From contig NZ_JACRWE010000003.1 in assembly GCF_014323405.1 (NCBI RefSeq), positions 248,001 to 312,000 on the forward strand: a stretch of 64,000 nt of DNA, given 5' to 3'. A model generated the notes under the pieces. That model was not told the origin of the DNA and searched no databases. It was given only the letters and a program-made list of their open reading frames with translations. Source of the stretch: Romboutsia faecis (GTDB taxonomy: Bacteria; Bacillota; Clostridia; Peptostreptococcales; Peptostreptococcaceae). This document shows positions 45,056 to 53,240 of the stretch, piece after piece. The stretch's first letter is position 1. Each line of letters starts with the position of its first letter. The position numbers and the translations under genes are program-made.

Positions 45056-45073
45056 AAAGAACGTATGTTCTTT
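45056..45073 (-). promoter_or_regulatory. LexA (SOS) box upstream of the YhhN gene
   Basis: AAAGAACGTATGTTCTTT contains GAAC-N4-GTTC with symmetric AAA/TTT flanks, matching the Gram-positive LexA consensus. On the minus strand it abuts TTGATA and a TATTAT/TATAAA-like -10, so it would overlap the promoter of the YhhN gene. A lexA gene is in the same window. Confidence 0.7.
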
Positions 45074-45241
45074 ATAAAAAAATGTAACTTTTCATTATAA
45101 TTTTCATAGTATTTATTAAGATAATAAAAAACTTGAAATACTTCCCTATAATAATTTATAGATATAGTTATCTTAGTTGTATTTACACAGATAAAAGCAC
45201 ATATATGTAAATATAGGTAGAGTATTATATTATCTTAATTA

Positions 45242-45269
45242 ACAAAGTAGCCTAATATGGCTACTTTGT
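45242..45269 (-). terminator. Hairpin terminator after the minus-strand small protein gene
   Basis: ACAAAGTAGCC (45242-45252) pairs with GGCTACTTTGT (45259-45269). The U tract is short on the minus strand and better on the plus strand. Confidence 0.7.
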
Positions 45270-45271
45270 TT

Positions 45272-45724
45272 TTAATTATTATCATAAGGGTCTAAAAGCC
45301 ATTCTGGACTATTTTTATCTTTCACTAAGAAAATAAGTGACTCATGCTCACCATCTTTATGTTCTTCAGAATTATAAATAGCGCTATATCTAACTTTATA
45401 AGCCATAACTTCTGATTTATCTTCAATATAAGTATTTAGGTTTAAATATAGATTGATAATATCTGGGTCCTTTTCTTCTTTAACACTTAGAATATTAATT
45501 TCATCAAGTGAATATAGATAATTCTCAATCTTAGTTATTCCTTGTTTATTATAAAGAAGCTTTGATATAGAGCATATATCTTTATCATTTTTATATTTAT
45601 AGTATTCATATATAATTTCTTCTGGATTATTTGTATAAGAATTTGATTTTACGGTGACTATAAATGTGAAGATTAACATAGGGATAAGTATCATAATAGA
45701 AATTCGTTGACAATTCTTAGGCAA
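45272..45724 (-). CDS. Membrane-anchored extracytoplasmic protein of unknown function
   Basis: A 150-residue protein with an N-terminal hydrophobic segment (ISIMILIPMLIFTFIVTV) followed by an acidic, Tyr-rich outer domain (NNPEEIIYEYYKYKNDKD..., ending PEWLLDPYDNN). The plan recalls NTF2-like DUF4829-type proteins, but I cannot confirm that. I chose the TTG start at 45724, which has GGAGGTG 5 nt upstream; the in-frame TTG at 45742 precedes that RBS. Confidence 0.65.
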   Translation of the reverse strand: MPKNCQRISIMILIPMLIFTFIVTVKSNSYTNNPEEIIYEYYKYKNDKDICSISKLLYNKQGITKIENYLYSLDEINILSVKEEKDPDIINLYLNLNTYIEDKSEVMAYKVRYSAIYNSEEHKDGEHESLIFLVKDKNSPEWLLDPYDNN

Positions 45725-45890
45725 TTTTTCACCTCCGTACAAGGCTTATAATTGATATTATCCTTTTTTAATATATACTAATTTAAAATCTTATAGTATA
45801 CTATATCAAGCAATATAAAATAATATTCCAAAAGTGGTATTATTTGTATTTAATAATTTTATTAGTTACATAATCAAGGAGGCATAAATA

Positions 45891-46610
45891 ATGAGTAAAT
45901 CACCAGTACCAACTCCGCATAATAATGCAAAAGTTGGAGATATAGCAGAAACAGTTTTATTACCAGGAGATCCTCTAAGAGCTAAATTTATAGCAGAGAC
46001 TTTTTTAGAAGATGTTATCCAATATAACACAGTAAGAGGGATGTTTGGTTATACAGGAACTTATAAAGGAAAAAGAATATCAGTTCAAGGAAGTGGTATG
46101 GGTATACCATCAATAGGAATATATTCTTATGAATTAATACATTTTTATGGAGTTAAAAACTTAATAAGGGTAGGTTCAGCAGGTGCAATTAATGAAAATT
46201 TAAAAATACATGATGTGGTTATAGGTATGGGAGCTTGTACAAACTCAAACTATGCTGATCAATATAATTTACCTGGGACATTTGCTCCAGTAGCAAGTTA
46301 TGAATTATTACAAAAAGCTGTAAACGTAGCAAATGAACAAGGAACTAAAGTTACAGTAGGTAATATATTATCTTCTGATGTATTCTACAATGATCAAGGA
46401 TTAGAGCCTTTACGTCAATGGCAAAAGATGGGTGTACTTTGTGTAGAAATGGAAGCAGCCGCTTTATACATGAATGCTTCAAGAGCAGGTGTAAATGCAT
46501 TAACTATACTTACTATATCTGATTGCCCATTAACAGGGGAAGAGACTACTTCACATGAAAGACAAGTTGCTTTTACTAAAATGATGGAAATAGCTTTAGA
46601 ATTAGCTTAA
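45891..46610 (+). CDS. deoD: Purine nucleoside phosphorylase, DeoD type
   Basis: A 239-residue hexameric phosphorylase for purine (deoxy)nucleosides in salvage. It has [42 protein letters not shown] and [12 protein letters not shown], with Asp in the ISDCPLTGE segment. Strong RBS AAGGAGG. AATAATATTCC and GGTATTATT around 45820-45850 form an imperfect palindrome that could be an operator. Confidence 0.95.
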   Translation: MSKSPVPTPHNNAKVGDIAETVLLPGDPLRAKFIAETFLEDVIQYNTVRGMFGYTGTYKGKRISVQGSGMGIPSIGIYSYELIHFYGVKNLIRVGSAGAINENLKIHDVVIGMGACTNSNYADQYNLPGTFAPVASYELLQKAVNVANEQGTKVTVGNILSSDVFYNDQGLEPLRQWQKMGVLCVEMEAAALYMNASRAGVNALTILTISDCPLTGEETTSHERQVAFTKMMEIALELA

Positions 46611-46622
46611 TTTGATACAAAT

Positions 46623-46655
46623 AAAAAAAGATATGAATATGCTCATATCTTTTTT
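46623..46655. terminator. Bidirectional terminator between deoD and lexA
   Basis: AAAAAAAGATATGA (46623-46636) pairs with TCATATCTTTTTT (46643-46655), between converging genes. Confidence 0.9.
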
Positions 46656-46656
46656 A

Positions 46657-47292
46657 TTAGCTTATAGTTCTAAATACACCTGTAACAACTCCAATTATCT
46701 CAACAGAATTAGCTTCTAAAACTATTGGTTCCATAAAATCATTTTCAGGTTGAAGTCTTACAAAATTACTTTCTTTATAAAATCTTTTTACAGTAGAAGT
46801 CTCACCATTAATTAAAGCTATTACAATTTGAGAGTTAGAAGCTGTGTTCTTTTTATCTACTATTATGTAGTCGTTATTTAGTATCCCAGCGTTAACCATA
46901 CTATCACCTTTAACCTTTAATACGAAATTATCAGAACCTTTTATTAGGTTAGAAGGTAGTGGTATGTACTCTTCAATGTTTTCTTGAGCTAGTATAGGTT
47001 CACCAGCTGTAATTTGGCCAACTAAAGGTAAGTTGATAATTTCTTGGTTTAATCCAGATACATTTGAATTACTATTCCCATCTAGTACTTCTATAGCTCT
47101 TGGCTTAGTAGGATCTCTTCTTATATATCCTAATTTTTCTAATTTATTTAAATACCCATGAACAGTAGATGTAGATTTTATATTTACAGCAGTACATATT
47201 TCTCTAACAGAAGGTGGATAACCTTTTGCCATTAGTTGCTCTTTTATAAACTCTAGAACTAATACTTGTTTATCACTTAAATCCAAATACAT
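46657..47292 (-). CDS. lexA: SOS repressor LexA
   Basis: A 211-residue repressor-protease. The winged HTH is at residues 1-65 (YPPSVREICTAVNIKSTSTVHGYLNKLEKLGYI). The self-cleavage Ala-Gly is in GQITAGEPI, the nucleophile Ser in KGDSMVNAG and the Lys in GETSTVKRF. Only a weak RBS (GAG, 8 nt) is visible before the ATG. A LexA box overlapping its own promoter indicates autoregulation. Confidence 0.96.
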   Translation of the reverse strand: MYLDLSDKQVLVLEFIKEQLMAKGYPPSVREICTAVNIKSTSTVHGYLNKLEKLGYIRRDPTKPRAIEVLDGNSNSNVSGLNQEIINLPLVGQITAGEPILAQENIEEYIPLPSNLIKGSDNFVLKVKGDSMVNAGILNNDYIIVDKKNTASNSQIVIALINGETSTVKRFYKESNFVRLQPENDFMEPIVLEANSVEIIGVVTGVFRTIS

Positions 47293-47400
47293 AAAATCAA
47301 CTCATTTCTAATTTAAATTTATTTATATTGCAGTTTAATAACATAAGATAGTCTATTTAATTAATTATACTTATATTTTAACATAATAAGCTTTATTTCA

Positions 47401-47414
47401 CAAACATTTGTTCT
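47401..47414 (-). promoter_or_regulatory. LexA box at the lexA promoter
   Basis: On the minus strand AGAACAAATGTTTG holds GAAC-N4-GTTT. Its right half runs into TTGTGA, which with 17-nt spacing to TAAAAT forms the likely lexA promoter, so bound LexA would cover the -35. Confidence 0.7.
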
Positions 47415-47448
47415 AGGTTTATAAAATATGTTGTAAATAGGACTTTAT

Positions 47449-48624
47449 CTAGATATTATTATTAATTTCTTTATCAATTTCTTTTATTTCTTCGAGATTA
47501 TCGTCATTATCAACCCACTCAAAGTTATTTACAATATCACGTTTAACATTTTTCTTATGTGCAGCATATAGTTGTGTAGTTGTTACATTATCATGATCTA
47601 ATAAGTTTTGTACATCATAAATAGAAAAACCAGTTTGAATTAAAGATGTAGCAGCAGTGGCTCTTAATTTATGAGGGCTATACCCATTATTTCGTGTAGT
47701 TTCCATTGAAATAGAAGTGTATTTTTTTACAAGTTCTCTAATTGCTTTAGAAGTAAGTCTTTTTCTTTGAAGAGATAAGAAAAGAGCATCTTTGACTTCA
47801 TCTGGTAGAACTTCACTTTCAGGTCTTTCATTAAAGATATAATCTTTTACAACAATTTCACAAGTATGGTTTATAGGCATAAGAACTTCTTTACCACGTT
47901 TTCTAAAGATCTTAAATTCACCTCTAGAGAAATTAAAAGAAGATATGTTAAGTTCCCTTAGTTCATTAAGTCTTAGACCATATGTAACAAACAAAGCTAA
48001 AATAGCTTTATCACGAAGCTTAGTTTTTTTCCAATAGACTTTTTCTTTTTCAGTAAGACCTTCACCACTTTCTACAGCATCTAACATTTTAGCAACCTCA
48101 TCAATATCAAGCCTTTTTATAGCGTCTGGTTGAGGCTTAGGAAGCTTAATAGGGTTAAAACCATCAGTAATGTTATTATCAAGTTGCTCATTTCTATATA
48201 GAAATTTAAATAGAGTAGACAGAGATGATTTTTTTCTAGCTAAAGCCCTATTGTTATTTTCAAAGATTAACGTATTCTTTTCTGTGTGCTTATAATATCT
48301 ACTACAGTAATCACCAAGGAATAAATTAACATCTCTTGCCTTAATGTTGTTAAATTCATTCAACGTAATATCTTTACTAATTTCAGCTTTTGTAAGCTCT
48401 TGTGATTCTACTAAATAATTACAAAAGAAGTTTATATCTTCAAGGTAAGCATAACGCGTAGAAACGGCTACAGAGCCTTTTAGATAAATAAAGTAGTCTT
48501 TCATAAATTTAGGTAGCTTATTTTCTATTTTAATACATCTTTCCATAATATCATTATCTCTTAGTACGATATTATCGGGTTTATTTGATTTATTGTTAAT
48601 TTTTAATACCTTATCATTATTCAA
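47449..48624 (-). CDS. Tyrosine recombinase (XerC/D-like integrase)
   Basis: A 391-residue recombinase with an N-terminal SAM-like core-binding domain (FMKDYFIYLKGSVAVSTRYAYLEDI). The catalytic domain has Arg in YGLRLNELREL, HKLRATAAT (His-x-x-Arg), LLDHDNVTTTQLY (His and nucleophile Tyr). All catalytic residues are present. It stands directly upstream of lexA, an association I also recall in C. difficile, and lacks other phage or transposon genes. A LexA box lies 200 bp upstream, so SOS control is likely. Confidence 0.9.
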   Translation of the reverse strand: MNNDKVLKINNKSNKPDNIVLRDNDIMERCIKIENKLPKFMKDYFIYLKGSVAVSTRYAYLEDINFFCNYLVESQELTKAEISKDITLNEFNNIKARDVNLFLGDYCSRYYKHTEKNTLIFENNNRALARKKSSLSTLFKFLYRNEQLDNNITDGFNPIKLPKPQPDAIKRLDIDEVAKMLDAVESGEGLTEKEKVYWKKTKLRDKAILALFVTYGLRLNELRELNISSFNFSRGEFKIFRKRGKEVLMPINHTCEIVVKDYIFNERPESEVLPDEVKDALFLSLQRKRLTSKAIRELVKKYTSISMETTRNNGYSPHKLRATAATSLIQTGFSIYDVQNLLDHDNVTTTQLYAAHKKNVKRDIVNNFEWVDNDDNLEEIKEIDKEINNNI

Positions 48625-48823
48625 AGTAAATCCTCCTAGTTAATTTAAAGTAATTTTATATTATTACTTATATAATAATATAAAATATCACATTATTTTT
48701 TTTCTTTCAATGTAGAAAGTTAATGATGGTAATTAAAATAAAACTAGATTTTATACAGATTTTTTAGCTTAATTAAACCTTTTATTTTGATAAATATTCG
48801 AAAAGTGATCATTTTCACATATA

Positions 48824-48839
48824 AGAACATTTGTTCTTG
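48824..48839 (-). promoter_or_regulatory. LexA box upstream of the recombinase gene
   Basis: AAGAACATTTGTTCTT is a full GAAC-N4-GTTC palindrome with matching AA/TT flanks. It is 200 bp before the recombinase start, the only gene it could serve in that direction. Confidence 0.7.
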
Positions 48840-49519
48840 TTTAGAATAAAGATCATAAATCTAGCATTTTATTTGTGTTAAAAAAATCTGAATCATTTCA
48901 TATAGATTTAGCTAAATTGAATTCAAGCATTATTTAATGAAAAGAAAAACCTAATACTTGAAGATCTATAAAGTAAATTTATGAATATTTCATTGTGAAT
49001 TGGTTAAAGAAGTTAAATGAAGCTAAATGAGTATTTATATGGTCAATGGTATTAAGTAAATAATAACAGGGGTTAGGAGTAATGAAAGAAATAAATTAAT
49101 AATTAGTAAAAATTAGTTAACCAAATTAAATTAAATATAGAAAGTGCATGAAATGCTTAATAAGTTTATTAAACTGATGATATGTTTAAATCATTGCAAA
49201 AAAAATGTAGAAAAATATAAATATATTGTATACATAATTAGATACAAAATTAGATACAAAAACTAAACTGGTATAAAAAATAAATGTTTTATTTTATAGG
49301 AACAAAAAGAGTAAAGTTAATAATTTTTTTATTTAACGAATCAGTGTGTAAATGATCAGAATATAAGCAAAAAGTGTAGTTAGAATTCATTATCATACTA
49401 ACTATTCCCTAAATATACATTTAGAGATTAGTTATATATTACAAATTTAGCTCTTCTCCTTAAACCTATATATTGTCTAGCAATCTCCATATAATAATTG
49501 ATATAAAGCATAAATATTT

Positions 49520-49571
49520 TTATTCTGTATGAATCCATATAATATATATTATATGGATTCATACAGAATAA
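49520..49571. repeat. 52-bp perfect palindrome without spacer
   Basis: The two 26-bp arms meet at 49545/49546. The left arm ends ATGAATCCATATAATATA and the right arm mirrors it exactly. No U tract follows on the plus strand, so it is not a typical terminator. Confidence 0.9.
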
Positions 49572-49949
49572 TATATAATAATTATACAAATATATAATAT
49601 TTTATACATTTAATCATTTTAATGTATTTCTAATATTTATAATCCAATTATGATAATATAATGAATTTATTGTATATTTAATCTTTAAATTGAAACTTAA
49701 ATAACTATACATACTAGGATTACAATTATACGTAATTTCTTTAGTTAACATAGACTAAAATATAATATTGATAATTAACGACCTATTAGAATATAAATTA
49801 CTTAAAATGTTACTCCTACTCCTTCACTTCAAAAAGTTATAAATGATAGAGGTCCCTTGCTAAATATTCACCTAAAAAGCTTCAAATAAGCTTCTCCTAG
49901 CAAAATTACCATCTACAAATTAATGACTTTTAAGGTTTAAAAGAAAAAA

Positions 49950-50021
49950 AGCCCTTAAATCATTTTATTGTAAATAATGATACAAAACTATTGAAAAGTT
50001 AATAAAATGGTTTATAAGGCT
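49950..50021. repeat. Imperfect 20-bp inverted repeat / long hairpin
   Basis: AGCCCTTAAATCATTTTATT (49950-49969) pairs nearly fully with AATAAAATGGTTTATAAGGCT (50001-50021), leaving a 31-nt loop. AAGCTTC motifs recur on both sides (49877, 49889, 50038). It could be a small RNA or the 3' end of the sspH transcript. No specific family is assigned. Confidence 0.5.
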
Positions 50022-50063
50022 AATTACAGGCTTATTTTAAGCTTCTTTAATAGAGTATCTTTA

Positions 50064-50255
50064 TTAATATGTAATTTCATTTAGTTGTTCTAAGTCTACT
50101 TCATATTTATAATTACCATCAAGAGATTCAACATAAGCTGTTCCGATATTATTGTCTACACTTATAAGACTTACTTGATTTTCTTTATAAAAAATTTTGC
50201 TATTTATGTTATTGTTTTCTCCGTTAACTATTTCCATTGCACGTCTTAATTGCAT
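50064..50255 (-). CDS. sspH: H-type small acid-soluble spore protein
   Basis: A 63-residue protein beginning MQLRRAMEIVNG and ending YKYEVDLEQLNEITY. The RAxEI start, the central hydrophobic strand pair and the final VDLEQL fit the SspH (SASP-H) family of spore-core proteins, usually 58-62 residues. RBS AGGAGG. Adjacent spoVS supports a sporulation context. Family assignment is by pattern only. Confidence 0.7.
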   Translation of the reverse strand: MQLRRAMEIVNGENNNINSKIFYKENQVSLISVDNNIGTAYVESLDGNYKYEVDLEQLNEITY

Positions 50256-50359
50256 ATAATCCTCCTAAATGCTTTAATTGTTAATTTTAATTCTTATTTA
50301 TATTATCCAGAAACTTATTTTATATACATGATTATTTAGTTATAATGTTATAATGCATA

Positions 50360-50390
50360 AAAAATAAGAGGGATCTTTAATCCCTCTTTT
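50360..50390 (-). terminator. Terminator after spoVS
   Basis: AAGAGGGAT (50366-50374) pairs with ATCCCTCTT (50380-50388); on the minus strand a U run follows. Confidence 0.88.
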
Positions 50391-50415
50391 ATATAAAATA
50401 TCAAACTTGTAAAAG

Positions 50416-50676
50416 TTATCTAGGTTCAATTATTAATTTTATAGCAGTTTTTTGTTCTCCGTCTATTTCGATGTCTGTAAAAGCTGGTATGCAAACTAAG
50501 TCCATACCGCTTGGAGCTACAAAACCACGTGCAATGGCTACTGATTTAATAGCTTGATTCAATGCACCTGCTCCGATAGCTTGAATCTCTGCACTTCCCT
50601 TCTCTCTTAGTACCCCTGCTAAAGCTCCTGCTACAGAATTAGGATTAGATTTTGATGAAACTTTTAACACTTCCAT
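50416..50676 (-). CDS. spoVS: Stage V sporulation protein S
   Basis: An 86-residue Alba-like protein highly typical of SpoVS: MEVLKVSSKSNPNSVAGALAGV, IQAIGAGALNQAIKSVAIARGFVAPSG and AIKLIIEPR. It is needed for coat and stage V progress in Bacillus. RBS GGGGGA. Confidence 0.96.
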   Translation of the reverse strand: MEVLKVSSKSNPNSVAGALAGVLREKGSAEIQAIGAGALNQAIKSVAIARGFVAPSGMDLVCIPAFTDIEIDGEQKTAIKLIIEPR

Positions 50677-50772
50677 TTCAATATCCCCCTCTTTGATTGG
50701 TTAATTATATAAAGTACTAAACCATTCTTATTTAACATATTACTTCAATATTGAACTGAAAAACCCTTTATT

Positions 50773-51429
50773 TTATTTTTGTATAGAGTTCTTTAATTCT
50801 TGTATTTCCTTATCTGTAAAGCCTGTAAGTTCTTTTATAAATTGTAAATCTGATTTCTTCTCAAGAAGTTCTATTGCCATTAACTTTTTAGTTTCTAATG
50901 TTTTAATTTCTTTTTCTAATTCATAATCTCCCTCTAGGTCAATAAAGTTTATAGAGTCTGTACATTCTATAAGAGAATCTACTGGAAATTCCTTAGTAGA
51001 ATATGTATATTCTGTCTCTTCATTTTCATTATCCAGATTTAATTTTTGAGTATTCCTTCTTTCTTTTATGAAATCTCTATAGATATCAAATAATATTAGC
51101 AATGCTGGTATTATAAAATAAACCCCAATCCCTATTATACCTATGATTGATGTAGCTAATAAAATAATTTTATTTAAATTATCTATAGCTAAATTATTTA
51201 TATGCTTTTCTAATATAAATGATTTTGCAATGCTAAAAAATAAAGTAATTAAACATAAAGGAAACAGTAGATAACTAGAAATAACTCCACCTATACTTAA
51301 TGCATCAAAATTATTACCTATATTTCCAAATACAAACATATAACCATTTACGTATGCAAATAAACAAGCTAAAACACCTAAAACAGACCCGAGTGCTTGG
51401 CTATACCAGTCTAAAAAACGCGATTCCAT
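50773..51429 (-). CDS. Membrane protein of unknown function
   Basis: A 218-residue protein. Four hydrophobic spans lie in residues 1-115 (around 12-32, 43-65, 83-100 and 100-115). A charged cytoplasmic tail follows and ends in predicted helices (KEIKTLETKKLMAIELLEKKSDLQFIKELTGFTDKEIQELKNSI). The tail's last part resembles the helix-rich end of anti-sigma or RpnC/Rep-like helix repeats, without a firm match. RBS GGGGGAG. Confidence 0.65.
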   Translation of the reverse strand: MESRFLDWYSQALGSVLGVLACLFAYVNGYMFVFGNIGNNFDALSIGGVISSYLLFPLCLITLFFSIAKSFILEKHINNLAIDNLNKIILLATSIIGIIGIGVYFIIPALLILFDIYRDFIKERRNTQKLNLDNENEETEYTYSTKEFPVDSLIECTDSINFIDLEGDYELEKEIKTLETKKLMAIELLEKKSDLQFIKELTGFTDKEIQELKNSIQK

Positions 51430-51654
51430 CTTATTCTCCCCCTTCTTGTAAGTAATATATATAAAATAATATGATTTATAATTGATAAATATATCATATT
51501 ATAAGATTAGATTATTTACATTTTCCTATTTCTATTTTTTGTAAAAAGTATTATAATTTAAATACTTTAAATATATTCTTATTTTATTACATTTTTTATG
51601 GACATAATATTAGAATATAGTGAAGTGAAACATCTTGCAAAAGGGAGTTTATAT

Positions 51655-51930
51655 ATGTTAGATACAATAGAGTTTATATTAAAAGTTAGTTTTTTTATTT
51701 TGACAATTATTTGGATAGGAAAAATAATGATTTTAAGAACAGATAAGCAAATCGTTATAAATCCTCTACTTATTGGAATATCTGCTATTTTAGTAGTACT
51801 GCCTGAAAGTAATGAATTGGACAATACTTCAATAACAATGCAAGAAATTAAAATAATATTATATATATTATATTGTTTGGTAGTGTTATTTGGAGTATAT
51901 AGTACGAGAAGGAAAAGTAATATTTTTTAA
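51655..51930 (+). CDS. Small membrane protein of unknown function
   Basis: A 91-residue protein with about three hydrophobic spans (residues 8-27, 35-47, 65-85) and a basic end STRRKSNIF. I chose ATG 51655 because AAGGGAG lies 7 nt before it; an earlier in-frame ATG at 51598 lacks an RBS. No family recognised. Confidence 0.6.
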   Translation: MLDTIEFILKVSFFILTIIWIGKIMILRTDKQIVINPLLIGISAILVVLPESNELDNTSITMQEIKIILYILYCLVVLFGVYSTRRKSNIF

Positions 51931-51936
51931 ATAAAG

Positions 51937-51985
51937 AAAGAGAAATAAGGTTATTTTGTTTAATTTCCTCATCTCTCTTTTTTTA
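51937..51985 (+). terminator. Terminator after the small membrane protein
   Basis: AAAGAGAAATAAGG (51937-51950) pairs at 12 of 14 positions with CCTCATCTCTCTTT (51967-51980), and Ts follow. Confidence 0.7.
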
Positions 51986-52059
51986 TAGATATAAAATACA
52001 TCTTATAATATATTTAATTCGTTTTTTTAAGGTATTATAATTAATAAATTAACTTATGC

Positions 52060-52704
52060 TTATTTACGTTTTTTAGCTTCACATCTATATATTTGTAAAC
52101 CTTGTGACATGAATTTATCTTCGTATTCTGTAGTAATATTTTCTATTTCTGTATTTTTAGCTAAATCTAAAGAGATATTTTTTAATAACCAGTCACTAGC
52201 TGCTATTTCATTTAAACTAAATTCAAATAAATCTTTATTATCTGTCTTAAAATGTAACTCTCCATCATCCTTTAGTATAGTATTGTATTTTCCTAAGAAA
52301 CTACTATGAGTTAATCTTCTTTTAGCCCACCTTTTTTTAGGCCATGGATCACAGAAGTTAACATATACCCTACTTATTTCCTTTTCTTCAAAGTAATCTA
52401 ATATATTATTTACATTACCCCATACAAAAAGAATGTTATTTAAATTAGCTTCATGTGCTTTTTCTACAGCTTTTAGTAATACTTCTTCTTTTATTTCCAT
52501 AGCGATATAGTTTATATCTGGATTATTTTTAGCATGAGTTGTTATAAATTTACCTCTACCTGTACCAAATTCTACATGTATAGGGTTGTTGTTTTCGAAT
52601 TTTGTATTCCATTTTCCTTTTAAGCTATCTACATCATCTTTTATTACATAATCTGTGAAACTTAGTAATTTTTCATCAGATCCTTTTTTTCTTCTTCTTC
52701 TCAT
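52060..52704 (-). CDS. trmB: tRNA (guanine-N7-)-methyltransferase
   Basis: A 214-residue SAM methyltransferase for m7G46 of tRNA: VEFGTGRGKFI (SAM loop), YIAMEIKEEVLLKA, FCDPWPKKRWAKRRLTHSSFL (the family's DPWPKKRH-like motif) and HFKTDNKDLFEFS. RBS GGAGA. It lies downstream of the HesB-like gene on the same strand, separated by a terminator. Confidence 0.95.
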   Translation of the reverse strand: MRRRRKKGSDEKLLSFTDYVIKDDVDSLKGKWNTKFENNNPIHVEFGTGRGKFITTHAKNNPDINYIAMEIKEEVLLKAVEKAHEANLNNILFVWGNVNNILDYFEEKEISRVYVNFCDPWPKKRWAKRRLTHSSFLGKYNTILKDDGELHFKTDNKDLFEFSLNEIAASDWLLKNISLDLAKNTEIENITTEYEDKFMSQGLQIYRCEAKKRK

Positions 52705-52734
52705 AATTGATCTCCTTAGTTGTTTATTTAAGAA

Positions 52735-52774
52735 TAAAAAATATAGAGTACTAGCTAAGCTAATACTCTATATT
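52735..52774 (-). terminator. Terminator after the HesB-like gene
   Basis: ATATAGAGTA (52741-52750) pairs with TACTCTATAT (52764-52773); the stem continues with TAGCT/AGCTA, and a U run lies on the minus-strand side. Confidence 0.85.
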
Positions 52775-52778
52775 AGAA

Positions 52779-53102
52779 TTAACAATCGCAGCCAGAGCAT
52801 CCTCCGCCACAACCGCCTCCACCTTCAGGCATGTTTTCGACAATGATTCTGAATCCATATCCAGTATCTTCTATTGTAACATCTCCGTATTGAGCGAATT
52901 CAGCTTGATCCATTATAAAGTGTAGCCCATCAGTATCGAATGTTACGTCAGATGAATTTTGCTCATCTAAAGCAAGACCGAAAGAAGGTCCGCTACAACC
53001 AAATCCTGCAAAGTATATTCTTATGCTTGATGGTTTATCATTATTTTCGCTTATTATCTTGTTTAAAGTATCAATTGCTGTTTGTGGTAAAGTTACTTTC
53101 AT
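52779..53102 (-). CDS. HesB/IscA-like protein with Cys-Gly-rich tail
   Basis: A 107-residue A-type Fe-S-related fold: SIRIYFAGFGCSGPSFGLALDEQ carries the first conserved Cys, and the tail GGGGCGGGCSGCDC carries five more Cys. Related clostridial proteins are annotated as CC/Se-motif HesB-like (seleno)proteins. Here the positions are Cys and no in-frame UGA is needed. A role in Fe-S or metal/selenium handling is inferred. Confidence 0.75.
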   Translation of the reverse strand: MKVTLPQTAIDTLNKIISENNDKPSSIRIYFAGFGCSGPSFGLALDEQNSSDVTFDTDGLHFIMDQAEFAQYGDVTIEDTGYGFRIIVENMPEGGGGCGGGCSGCDC

Positions 53103-53240
53103 TTAATCAGATCCTTTCTTTTTTCTTTAGAATATATATATTATATACCCAATATGAGTATATAATCAAACATTTTAGTAAAATTTTTTAATTGTGTTAA
53201 TTATTACAATTCAATATAATTCACTTTATTTACAAATACA

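Larger units (their letters stand above)
48625..50063. other. 1.4-kb gene-free AT-rich region
   Basis: No ORF of even moderate length with an RBS is visible on either strand. It contains the LexA box at 48824-48839, a short tandem ATTAGATACAAA pair near 49230, a hairpin at about 49398-49434 (ACTAA/CTAAAT with complements), the 52-bp palindrome at 49520-49571, and an imperfect long hairpin at 49950-50021. It could be a decayed gene region, or hold RNA genes that cannot be recognised by eye. Confidence 0.6.

Noticed and set aside
47449..48839. Prophage or integrative element at the lexA-linked recombinase
   Set aside because: No phage, relaxase, excisionase or att repeats nearby, and the gene sits in what I recall as a conserved lexA context.
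49220..49265. CRISPR-like repeats (ATTAGATACAAA twice)
   Set aside because: Only two 12-bp units directly adjacent, with no spacers.
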